A stretch of 64,000 nucleotides of DNA, taken from the NCBI GenBank assembly GCA_963815775.1, contig CAWFIB010000026.1:62001-126000 (forward strand). The letters run 5' to 3'. Shown here in pieces: positions 50,282-57,954 of the stretch. The translations under genes were made by a program, and so were the position numbers. Every line of letters starts with the position of its first letter. The stretch's first letter is position 1. The notes under the pieces are model-generated. The model did no database searches. It was not told the DNA's origin and saw nothing but the letters and a program-made list of their open reading frames with translations. The stretch is from CAVVDY01 sp963815775. GTDB lineage: Bacteria > Acidobacteriota > Terriglobia > Terriglobales > Acidobacteriaceae.

Positions 50282-51544
50282 CTACCCCGCTCCGCCACCC
50301 ATCCACAGCCACGCGACTGTCAGCACGATCATGATGATGGTCGTTGCCCAGGCAATCGCGTTGAACCAGGTGCCGTTCACATGCTTGCCCATCAGCTCGC
50401 TTTTGTTGATGAGCAGCAACATGAAGATCAGCACAAAGGGCAGGACGATTCCGTTCACCACCTGCGACAGGATGCTGATCTTCACCAGCGGAATGTTGGG
50501 CATCAGGATCACGCCGCCACCGACAATCAGCAGCAGAGTGTAGAGCCAGTAGAAGACCTTGGCGTCGCCGAACTTGTTGTCCAGCCCGGACTCGAAGCCC
50601 AATCCCTCGCACACTGTGTAGGCGGTGGAGAGCGGCAAGATCGATGCCGCAAACAGCGAAGCGTTGAACAATCCGGCGGCAAAGAGGATGTAGGCGTACT
50701 CGCCGACCAGCGGGCGCAGGGCTTGCGCCGCGTCCGCAGCGTCACGGATCTGGTGGATACCATGCATCCACAGGGTCGCGGCGCAGGCCACCACGATGAA
50801 CCAGGCCACGATGTCGGTGAAGAAGCAGCCCAGGATCACGTCCCAGCGCGAGGTGCGGTATTGGTGGGCGGTGATTCCCTTCTCCACGATCGACGATTGC
50901 AGGTAGAACTGCATCCAGGGCGCGATGGTGGTGCCCACCAGCCCGATCACCATGTAGACATACGACACATCGCGGAAAGCCCGGTGGTGCGGCGGGTTGA
51001 AGGTCGCCACAAACGCCTCACGCCAGCTCGGGCCGGCCAGCACACCGGCGATGATGTAGGCGAAGTAGAAGAACGACGCCGCCAGAAACACCTTCTCCAC
51101 GCTCTTGTAGCTGCCCTTCACCACCAGCAGCCAGACAATGGCGGCTGCAATCGGGACACTGACGAAGCGCGAGATGTGAAACAGTTCCAGGCTGGTAGCG
51201 ATGCCCGCGAACTCGGCCACCACGTTGCCGAAGTTGGTGATGATGAGCCCGAGCATCATGAAGAAGGTGATGCGAAAGCCATACTCTTCGCGGATGAGGT
51301 CGCTGAGGCCCTTGCCGGTGACCGCGCCCATGCGCGCCGACATCTCCTGCACCACGACCAGCGCAATGGTCATGGGAATCATCACCCACAGCAGGGTGTA
51401 GCCAAACTGCGCGCCCGCTGCCGAGTAGGTGTAGATTCCTCCGGCATCGTTGTCGACGTTGGCGGTGATGAAGCCGGGGCCAATGACGGCCAGCAGCATC
51501 AGCACACGCATTCGCCAGAGCTTTAGCCGTCGCGCTTCAGACAT
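50282..51544 (-). CDS. Nramp-superfamily transporter with non-canonical metal-site motifs
   Basis: 420 residues from ATG 51544 (GTG 51550 just upstream also possible); about 11 TM segments. The TM1 motif reads DNDAGG (residues 31-36) where Mn/Fe Nramps have D-P-G-N. The TM6 motif reads TTIAPWMQFYLQSS where they have M-P-H. As I recall, this pattern resembles the bacterial Nramp-related Mg2+ transporters (NRMT) rather than MntH, in which the TM6 Met gives selectivity for transition metals. So divalent-cation uptake is likely, with Mg2+ as a serious candidate. Stands alone. Confidence 0.85.
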   Translation of the reverse strand: MSEARRLKLWRMRVLMLLAVIGPGFITANVDNDAGGIYTYSAAGAQFGYTLLWVMIPMTIALVVVQEMSARMGAVTGKGLSDLIREEYGFRITFFMMLGLIITNFGNVVAEFAGIATSLELFHISRFVSVPIAAAIVWLLVVKGSYKSVEKVFLAASFFYFAYIIAGVLAGPSWREAFVATFNPPHHRAFRDVSYVYMVIGLVGTTIAPWMQFYLQSSIVEKGITAHQYRTSRWDVILGCFFTDIVAWFIVVACAATLWMHGIHQIRDAADAAQALRPLVGEYAYILFAAGLFNASLFAASILPLSTAYTVCEGLGFESGLDNKFGDAKVFYWLYTLLLIVGGGVILMPNIPLVKISILSQVVNGIVLPFVLIFMLLLINKSELMGKHVNGTWFNAIAWATTIIMIVLTVAWLWMGGGAG

Positions 51545-51735
51545 GGACACCGGGAGAACAGAGAGAGATGGAGAGCCGCTTCAGGATAAATGGGCAGCGT
51601 GGAAAGAGCCAAACCAAGAATCAACCACGGATTTACACGGATGAACGTGGAATGGAGATGCGGATTATGGATTCGCCGAGCTTTGTTTCCTAGCGGCGTT
51701 CCTCCGCGCCGGACCCGCGGTGAAACCGACCTCGG

Positions 51736-52392
51736 CTATCTCGAAGCCGACGCCTTCCGCTTGTCCGCGCGCTGCTGCAAGTCTTCCCGCCATCCCGCCG
51801 GCAGGGCTTCGACCGCGATGGCCCGCTGCAACAGGCCGAGGTCGGCGGTGTCGCCCGCATAGAGCGCGATAAGGTCGGCCACGCTGACGGCATTGGGATC
51901 GCGCTGCACGATGGTAATCGGAGCACCGGCCTGCAACGCTCCTTCGCGCGTGACTTTGAAGTACCAGCCAAAGCGGCGCGTGCTGTAGAAGAGCTTGGTC
52001 ATCTCCGGACGATTGAAGCGAACCTGCAGCTTGTAGCAAGGCAGCCGCGGCTGTGAGATCACGAAGCGCGCGGAGCCGATCTCCAACTCATCGCCGATAT
52101 GAACCTCGCTTTCCAGCAGGCCCTCGATGGTGAGGTTCTCGCCGAAGTTTCCCGGCGCCAGCGGCTTGATGCCGTGCTCGATCCACCAGGCGTAATGCTC
52201 GTGAGGATAGACATATACCGCCTTGTCCGCGCCGCCATGCACCGTTAAATCGGACTGCTCATCGCCCGCGAGATCGAGTTGCTTGACCTGCACCTCGCCC
52301 TCCACTGGAAACTTGAAGATCGAGGTAGTGACGGGCTGGCCCATCCAGTTGTATTGCTTTGGCGTGCCGACGTTGACAGAAAGAACTTTCAT
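51736..52392 (-). CDS. MOSC domain protein (YiiM-like)
   Basis: 218 residues from ATG 52392, a few codons inside the open frame, with GGGGG upstream. Typical of the YiiM group: MKVLSVNVGTPK at the start, SDLTVHGGADKAVYVYPHEH, LAPGNFGENLTIEGL and the conserved cysteine in SQPRLPCYKL. A C-terminal helical 3-α domain follows (VSVADLIALYAG). MOSC proteins handle the molybdenum cofactor or reduce N-hydroxylated compounds such as 6-hydroxylaminopurine with it. Single gene, divergent from the RNA candidate. Confidence 0.88.
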   Translation of the reverse strand: MKVLSVNVGTPKQYNWMGQPVTTSIFKFPVEGEVQVKQLDLAGDEQSDLTVHGGADKAVYVYPHEHYAWWIEHGIKPLAPGNFGENLTIEGLLESEVHIGDELEIGSARFVISQPRLPCYKLQVRFNRPEMTKLFYSTRRFGWYFKVTREGALQAGAPITIVQRDPNAVSVADLIALYAGDTADLGLLQRAIAVEALPAGWREDLQQRADKRKASASR

Positions 52393-52555
52393 GAGGGCCC
52401 CCATTACGACGATTGAGCAGAACTGATGCGTTGCCGCGGCTTCACGACTCGAAGTACAGTTGCAAAACGCTGCAAATTAGAACCTCAGGTGTAACTGACA
52501 ATTTACGCTGCCGTCAACAAATCCACACGCGCCTGATGTACAAGCGATACAGTAC

Positions 52556-52709
52556 AGTCGGCTGGCCGGCACGTTGCCGCGTCGCCGACGAAGCCGGCTG
52601 ACGAAGGTTCGCGAAACAACTTTCGCGGATATTCGCGATGAACCCTCGCGAAGCCAAGAGCGAGAAACCTCTCGCCAAATGAGGCACGGCCAACCCGCCG
52701 TGCTTTTTT
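52556..52709 (+). ncRNA. Candidate structured RNA ending in a Rho-independent terminator
   Basis: Consecutive stems can be drawn: AGTCGGC/GCCGGCT (52556-52562 with 52593-52599) enclosing CGGC/GCCG (52567-52579) and CGTC/GACG (52580-52590). Then CGCGAAA-CAAC-TTTCGCG (52610-52627), TTCGCG/CGCGAA (52632-52652), GCGAGA-AACC-TCTCGC (52660-52675), and the terminator hairpin with T6. No recognised protein lies between the divergent MOSC and DinB genes. A 14-codon frame (52638-52682, MNPREAKSEKPLAK) ends just before the terminator. Could be a small RNA, a leader/attenuator of dinB, or a short peptide gene. I match it to no known riboswitch. Confidence 0.45.
52684..52709 (+). terminator. Rho-independent terminator
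   Basis: GCACGGC (52684-52690), loop CAACCC, GCCGTGC (52697-52703), then six T. It points along the plus strand, yet no protein gene precedes it within 290 bases. Confidence 0.85.
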
Positions 52710-52855
52710 GTTGCAAGCGGTACGGCCTTTCCACTTGTGTGCAACAAGTTGCAGCCGGTTACTGGCGCCGCCCATCTCGGCTCGCGATCCCCACACATCC
52801 TTCGCCTGGTTGGCGCATCTGATAAGCGACGTACGATGACTCAGATGAGGCACTC

Positions 52856-53335
52856 ATGAAAAACGAAGAAGCTCTGCGACAACAGCTTGCAAAGATGCTG
52901 GATTGGGGCGAGGCACACATCGACTTTCAAACCGTGCTCGCCGGCCTGGGGTTCAAGCAGCAGGGCCGCGTGCCAGACGGACTGCCGCACTCGGCATGGC
53001 AATTGCTTGAACACTTGCGGATCGCTCTCCGGGACATCCTGGAGTTCAGCCGCGGCTCCCAGCACAAGTCGCCAAAATGGCCGGAAGGCTACTGGCCTGC
53101 CACCGTAGCTCCGCCAGACGACAAGGCGTGGAAGCACAGCGCCGACTCCTTCCTGGGCGATCTGGAGGCGATGCGCAAGGTGATCGCGGACCCAGCGAGC
53201 GACCTGTTCCAGCCGCTGGCTCACGGCACTGGACAGACGCTCCTGAGAGAGGCGCTGCTGGCCGCCGATCACAACGCGTATCACCTCGGCCAACTGGTGC
53301 TGGTGCGCAAGGCGCTGGGCGCCTGGCCGGAGTAA
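52856..53335 (+). CDS. DinB/YfiT-family putative metalloenzyme
   Basis: 159 residues, ATG with GAGG upstream. Four-helix-bundle DinB features: an early His (GEAHIDFQTVLAGL), HSAWQLLEHLRIALRDILEF in the second helix and ADHNAYHLGQLVLVRKALG at the end, which supply the metal-binding histidines. The family includes thiol-dependent S-transferases (bacillithiol, mycothiol) and many unknowns. Position after the RNA candidate hints at control by it if that is an attenuator. Confidence 0.85.
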   Translation: MKNEEALRQQLAKMLDWGEAHIDFQTVLAGLGFKQQGRVPDGLPHSAWQLLEHLRIALRDILEFSRGSQHKSPKWPEGYWPATVAPPDDKAWKHSADSFLGDLEAMRKVIADPASDLFQPLAHGTGQTLLREALLAADHNAYHLGQLVLVRKALGAWPE

Positions 53336-53415
53336 TGTGCGGACTCCGGCGCGCACGGCCCAGCGGGCGGGGATCGTGGGTCACAGGCGTCTGGTATCGG
53401 GCGTTAGGGAAAGTC

Positions 53416-53520
53416 TGATTAAGCTCGATCATCGAAGACCCTCAGGGGATAAAGCCCAGCTTTATTCGAGGCACTCACGGACGGAGTGAAGGCCGTCCCC
53501 TTCAAGCCCGGACTTAATCA
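53416..53520. repeat. MITE-like element, second copy, inverted
   Basis: Left end TGATTAAG (53416-53423), right end CGGACTTAATCA (53509-53520), inner GGACGG...CCGTCC stem (53479-53498). It is the reverse complement in layout of the element at 32388-32490, with a degenerate left end. Region 53336-53577 contains no gene. Confidence 0.7.
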
Positions 53521-53577
53521 GACCTTCCTTAGAGACCCAGCAGATGGCGTCTGATACCTGATGCCCAACGCCCTTCT

Positions 53578-54174
53578 TCACACGTTCTTCCGCATCAGGA
53601 CATTCCTCTTGCCGAAGGGCGCCACTTCCTTGAATCCATGCTTGCGAAACATCGAAACTGTCCCATGGGTCGAGACGTTGCCGAAGGACGCGCCTGACCA
53701 ATCCGCGACAGGATAGCCTTCGACCAATCCGCCGCCCTGCGCCTTGATCGACACCAGAGCAGCTTTCAACGCCAGGCCCGCAATTCCCTGCCGCCGAAAT
53801 CGCTTGTCCACGACAAAACAGGGAATCCTCCAGAGGCGCTTGCGGTCTGCCGGCTCGGAGGCGGGATAGTTAGGATCGTCGTCGATGCGCGGGAGCTCGT
53901 CGGCGCGCCCGAACTGGCACCAACCCACGGGCTCATCGCCTAGGTAAACCAGTATGCCGTGCGAGCGTGCCTCGGCGACCAGTTTCTTCTTGTCGGGACA
54001 GTTCGCCTGGCTTCGTTCCGCGCGGCGAAGCTTTTCAGTTTTGGGTAGCGGCCGGCAGCGGTGATGATGCATGCACCAGCAGAAGTCCCACCCATTGCCG
54101 CGCGAGAAGAGGTCTTCAAAATCGCGCCAGGTGGCCTGGGTTAGCTCTTTGGTGGTGTATCTGTGATCGGGCAT
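53578..54174 (-). CDS. GNAT-family N-acetyltransferase
   Basis: 198 residues. GNAT pattern: LVYLGDEPVGWCQFGRADEL in the central sheet, RIPCFVVDKRFRRQGIAGLA with the R-R-x-G-x-A acetyl-CoA loop, then ALKAALVSIKAQGGGLVEGY, and FRKHGFKEVAPFGKRNVLM near the end. The N-terminus is rich in Cys/His (WDFCWCMHHHRC), unusual for a GNAT but recurring in a subgroup of uncharacterised ones. Substrate unknown. Single gene. Confidence 0.85.
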   Translation of the reverse strand: MPDHRYTTKELTQATWRDFEDLFSRGNGWDFCWCMHHHRCRPLPKTEKLRRAERSQANCPDKKKLVAEARSHGILVYLGDEPVGWCQFGRADELPRIDDDPNYPASEPADRKRLWRIPCFVVDKRFRRQGIAGLALKAALVSIKAQGGGLVEGYPVADWSGASFGNVSTHGTVSMFRKHGFKEVAPFGKRNVLMRKNV

Positions 54175-54446
54175 ATTTCAAGGTATTTGCACCTATAATC
54201 CCGTCAAGCGAGGAGTGTCAACGAAACAATGGAAGCGCCTGCCACTATGGGTTCCACAGAACAAACCCGCTGGTATGATTTTCCGGTAATCGATTGGGAG
54301 ACACTCTTTCACCCGCAGTTTTCCTATGACAAAGCGAAAGTCGTCGGCCTGCGGCGGGCCCATGGCTCAGATAACTACGCTACCTTGCGCACCCGCTCTT
54401 CCTTGCGATCCGCGCCCTCCGCGTTCCTCCGCGGTAGAAGTCCCCG

Positions 54447-55694
54447 CTAAACCGTAACCATGCCCGCTCCGGCATGCTCCAGTTCGTGAGCTACCGCGAT
54501 GGACAGGCGGCGGATACCTTCGCGGATCATCTCCGGGGTGGCGTTGGAGAAGTTCAACCGCATGTGCGAGCCCTTGTCGCCGTCGGCGAAGAACGGATCG
54601 CCGGGCACAAAAGCCACGTCATGCCGCAGCGCGTCGTCGAGCAGGCGCCGCGAGCTCACGCCCGTGGGCAGCGTCACCCACAGGAACAGTCCGCCGTGGG
54701 GATGGGTCCAGGTGACCTCTTCGGGGAAGTAGTCGTTGAGCGCGCGCAGCATGGCGTCCTTGCGCTCGGTGTAGACCTTGCGAATGAGCTTCACGTGCTC
54801 GTCGAGGAAGCCGTCGCGTGCCACTTCGTAGGTGACCATCTGCGCGAAGCCTGAGGTGTGCAGGTCGGAGCTTTGCTTGATCTGCACCAGCCGCGCGATC
54901 ACTTCCGGCGGAGCGGCGATCCAGGCGATGCGCATGCCCGGCGCCAGCAGCTTGGAGAAGGTGCTGAGATAGATCACGTTGCCCAGGGTGTAGCCGCTGT
55001 CGCGTTGCAGGTTGGCGCGGTCAAGCACGAAGAGCGGCGTTTTGTGCTCACCCTCGTAGCGAAGCTGGCCGTAAGGATCGTCTTCGATGATCGGAATGCC
55101 GTACTTGTCCGACAGCAGCACAATCTGCTTGCGGCGCTCCTCTGACAATGTGACACCACCGGGGTTCTGGAAGTTTGGCAGGATGTACATGAACTTCGGC
55201 CCGGAGCGCAGCGCGGTTTCGAGATAGTCGGTGTTGAGGCCGTGATCATCGATAGGGACGGTGACGTACTCGGCGCCCATCAGATCGAAGGCCTGCAACG
55301 CGCCAAGGTAGCTGGGCGACTCCACCAGGATGCGGTCGCCGCGATTGATAAACAGCTTGGAGATCAGGTCGAGGGCCTGCTGCGAGCCGGAGGTGATCAT
55401 CACGTTGTCGACGCTGGCCAGGATGCCGTAGCGCGACATCTGCTCAACGATGAACTGGCGCAGCGGCAGGTACCCTTCCGTGGGACCATACTGCAGCGCG
55501 ACCGTCGGCTTGTCGGTGAGTACGCGGTTGCAGGCTTCTTTAAACTTTTCGACCGGAAAGACTTCCGGCGCGGGCATGCCGCCGGCAAAGGAAATTACTT
55601 CGGGACGTTGGGTGAGTTTCAGGAGTTCACGAATGATGGAGCTTTTTGCGCACTTGGTGCGCTGGGCGTAGCGATGCGCCCACGGTGCAGCCAT
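54447..55694 (-). CDS. PLP-dependent aminotransferase, 2-aminoadipate/MocR-type
   Basis: 415 residues; GGGGG lies just before the ATG. Fold type I features: ISFAGGMPAPEVFPVEKFKE and ALQYGPTEGYLPLRQFI at the N-terminus, MITSGSQQALDLI, YILPNFQNPGGVTLSEERR, IIEDDPYGQLRYEG, and the PLP lysine in STFSKLLAPGMRIAW. This is the LysN/ArAT-I group (2-aminoadipate, aromatic or branched-chain transaminases). There is no GntR domain, so it is an enzyme and not a MocR regulator. The substrate is not decided. Single gene. Confidence 0.88.
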   Translation of the reverse strand: MAAPWAHRYAQRTKCAKSSIIRELLKLTQRPEVISFAGGMPAPEVFPVEKFKEACNRVLTDKPTVALQYGPTEGYLPLRQFIVEQMSRYGILASVDNVMITSGSQQALDLISKLFINRGDRILVESPSYLGALQAFDLMGAEYVTVPIDDHGLNTDYLETALRSGPKFMYILPNFQNPGGVTLSEERRKQIVLLSDKYGIPIIEDDPYGQLRYEGEHKTPLFVLDRANLQRDSGYTLGNVIYLSTFSKLLAPGMRIAWIAAPPEVIARLVQIKQSSDLHTSGFAQMVTYEVARDGFLDEHVKLIRKVYTERKDAMLRALNDYFPEEVTWTHPHGGLFLWVTLPTGVSSRRLLDDALRHDVAFVPGDPFFADGDKGSHMRLNFSNATPEMIREGIRRLSIAVAHELEHAGAGMVTV

Positions 55695-55974
55695 AGGAAT
55701 CCCCCTTAGTAATTACAGATAATGGTAGCCAGTGCCGTGAACCATCGTCTGTGACGGAGGACACGTGGGAATGTGCGGTTGGCGGGAAGACGCTCACCAC
55801 GGAGGCACCGGAAACACGGAGAGATTAGGAACAGGATTTCTCTGTGATCCTCGTGACCTGGGTGGTGAATGTTGTTTTGCCGCCAGTGCCAGTGCCAGAA
55901 GGCGGCTTCGGGAAAGCCAGCGCGCTAAACACGGAGGAAGGCTGGAAATCCGATTCGATGACCCAAATTACCCG

Positions 55975-57621
55975 CTACCCAACCGCCACACTGCCTCGGC
56001 CTAATTCATTCCGTTTCAGGGTAAAGGAAAGAACAAACATGATTGCCGCTATGAAAGAGAGAACGAGAAAGGTGTCGATGTAAGCCAGGGTCGTCGCTTG
56101 TCTGATCATGGTTTTATAAACCAGGGCGTAAGCCTGTTTCGCCGCCAACGTCGCGTCGGCACCGTAGACAAACAGGTGAGCCGATAAGGCGGCAGCGGCG
56201 TCGGCAAAAGAAGGCCGGCCTGGAGTGACGTTTGCCGCAAGATGGACCTGGTGAAATTGCGCGCGCCGGGCAACGATGGTCGTCACCATCGAGGTCCCAA
56301 CACTGCTGCCGATGTTACGCATGAAGTTCACCAGTCCTGCGACGCTGCTGTTCTTCTCCGCGGGCACTCCTATATAAGAGGAAACATTGATGGGGACAAA
56401 CAGAAAGCCCAGACCAAAGACCTGGACCAGTCGAAGCATGGCCGCGCTGCGGAAGCTGATATCGAGATCGAGCTGCCGGCTGGAGTAGTACATTCCTATG
56501 GCCAGGGTGAGCCAGCCGAACGCCACCAGATATTTGGCCTGCACCTTCGATATAAGCACGCCGGTGACGGGCATCAGGAACAGCAGCAGCAAGCCCCCTC
56601 CGGACAGCACCAGGCCGGCCGATTCCGCCGTATAGCCCATGAGCGACTGCAGGAACAGCGGCATCATGACCAGGCTGGAGAACAGCATGACTCCGAGCAC
56701 GAACATCATGAAGTTCGCTCCCAGGAAGTTCAGGTTCTTGAAGAGGCGAACGTCAATCACCGGGTGCTTGTTGAACCACTCCCAAAGCACGAGCGAGATC
56801 AGTGCTACCGCGGCGAGGGTGGCAAGGGTAACGATGAAGTGCGAGCCAAACCAGTCGTCTTCCTGGCCTTTGTCCAGCATGATCTGCAAGGCACCAACGC
56901 CGAGGATGAGCAGCGAGACTCCGATGTAGTCGATTTTGGCGATTGCTCCCGCCACCCGTTTCGCCCAGGGCGGATCGTCAATCAGGCGATACACGAGAAA
57001 GAGCGCCAAAATTCCAATGGGGCCGTTAATGAAAAAAATCCAGCGCCAGGTGTAGTTGTCGGTGATCCAGCCACCCAGCGTCGGCCCGATGGTAGGCGCG
57101 ACGATGACGGTAACGCCATAGAGCGCGAAGGCCAAGCCGCGCTTATCCGGCGGAAAGGTGTCCGCCAGGATTGCCTGGGCCATGGGTTGCAGCCCTCCGC
57201 CGCCGGCTCCCTGCAATATGCGAAACAGGATGATGGCGCCGAGGCTCGGCGCGAAGCCGCACAACATGGAACTCACGGTGAAGATTGTCAGGCAAGTCAT
57301 GAAGAAGCGCTTGCGTCCCAGCACGCTGGAAGCCCATCCGCTAATGGGCAGCACGATGGCATTCGAAACCAGATAGGAAGTAAGTACCCAGGTGCTCTCG
57401 TCGTTGCTGGCTCCCAGATTGCCGCCTATATAGGGGAGCGCGACGTTGGCGATGCTGGTGTCCAGCACCTCCATGAATGCCGCCAGCGCCACCACAACGC
57501 CAATCAGCCAGGGATTGAAGGCAGGCTTCCAGGTTGGGACTGCGTGTAGCTCCGCGATGGCGGCTGCAGCGGCCTCGCGCTGCGGTAATTCGTGGCCGAG
57601 ACTTTCAGCTCCGGCTGCCAT
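55975..57621 (-). CDS. DHA2-family (EmrB-type) multidrug efflux MFS transporter
   Basis: 548 residues, about 14 TM segments. LIGVVVALAAFMEVLDTSIA with the Asp of motif D1, VSNAIVLPISGWASSVLGRK for motif A and GVTVIVAPTIGPTLGGWITD for motif C are those of 14-TM drug:H+ antiporters (EmrB/QacA). No EmrA-like membrane-fusion gene or TolC-like gene is adjacent, so its partner, if any, is elsewhere. The substrate is unknown. Transcribed alone; 280 bases without a gene separate it from the aminotransferase. Confidence 0.9.
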   Translation of the reverse strand: MAAGAESLGHELPQREAAAAAIAELHAVPTWKPAFNPWLIGVVVALAAFMEVLDTSIANVALPYIGGNLGASNDESTWVLTSYLVSNAIVLPISGWASSVLGRKRFFMTCLTIFTVSSMLCGFAPSLGAIILFRILQGAGGGGLQPMAQAILADTFPPDKRGLAFALYGVTVIVAPTIGPTLGGWITDNYTWRWIFFINGPIGILALFLVYRLIDDPPWAKRVAGAIAKIDYIGVSLLILGVGALQIMLDKGQEDDWFGSHFIVTLATLAAVALISLVLWEWFNKHPVIDVRLFKNLNFLGANFMMFVLGVMLFSSLVMMPLFLQSLMGYTAESAGLVLSGGGLLLLFLMPVTGVLISKVQAKYLVAFGWLTLAIGMYYSSRQLDLDISFRSAAMLRLVQVFGLGFLFVPINVSSYIGVPAEKNSSVAGLVNFMRNIGSSVGTSMVTTIVARRAQFHQVHLAANVTPGRPSFADAAAALSAHLFVYGADATLAAKQAYALVYKTMIRQATTLAYIDTFLVLSFIAAIMFVLSFTLKRNELGRGSVAVG

Positions 57622-57954
57622 TACGGTCTATACGAAATCCTGGAAATCGGGGTGCGAGGAAATCGACTCGCGTAATTCGATTACTCACCAGCTTTCGAGG
57701 GTTCTTTGAATGTGAGACTCAGCCGGATTACGACAGATCAGCCTGAAATGTCTAATCCGCCGCAACCAACCGGCAGCAATTCACTCAGTCAGGCTGGGCA
57801 TCCGCGGCTTTCGGATGTGTGGAGGTGGGGATGAGGAGCAGCACGTGCCTCTACGTCGCTCTCCGCCTTCGATGGATTTCTCCGCACAGGATGACAAGCC
57901 TATTTTCTTAATCTGCGCCCTTTGCGTTCGCCGGCAGTTGCAACGTCTTCCGCC
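57622..57954. other. Intergenic, no feature recognised
   Basis: 333 bases between two minus-strand genes. I found no gene, hairpin terminator or repeat that I can support. Confidence 0.5.

Noticed and set aside
50246..51526. 426-codon plus-strand frame opposite the Nramp-like gene
   Set aside because: Same shadow pattern; the transporter on the other strand has full TM motifs.
54229..54450. 73-codon plus-strand frame upstream of the aminotransferase end
   Set aside because: Low-complexity Arg/Ser-rich end, no family, no ribosome site; 54175-54446 taken as intergenic.
56242..57549. 435-codon plus-strand frame opposite the EmrB-type gene
   Set aside because: Reads as a His/Gln/Arg-rich shadow; the minus strand has a clear 14-TM transporter.
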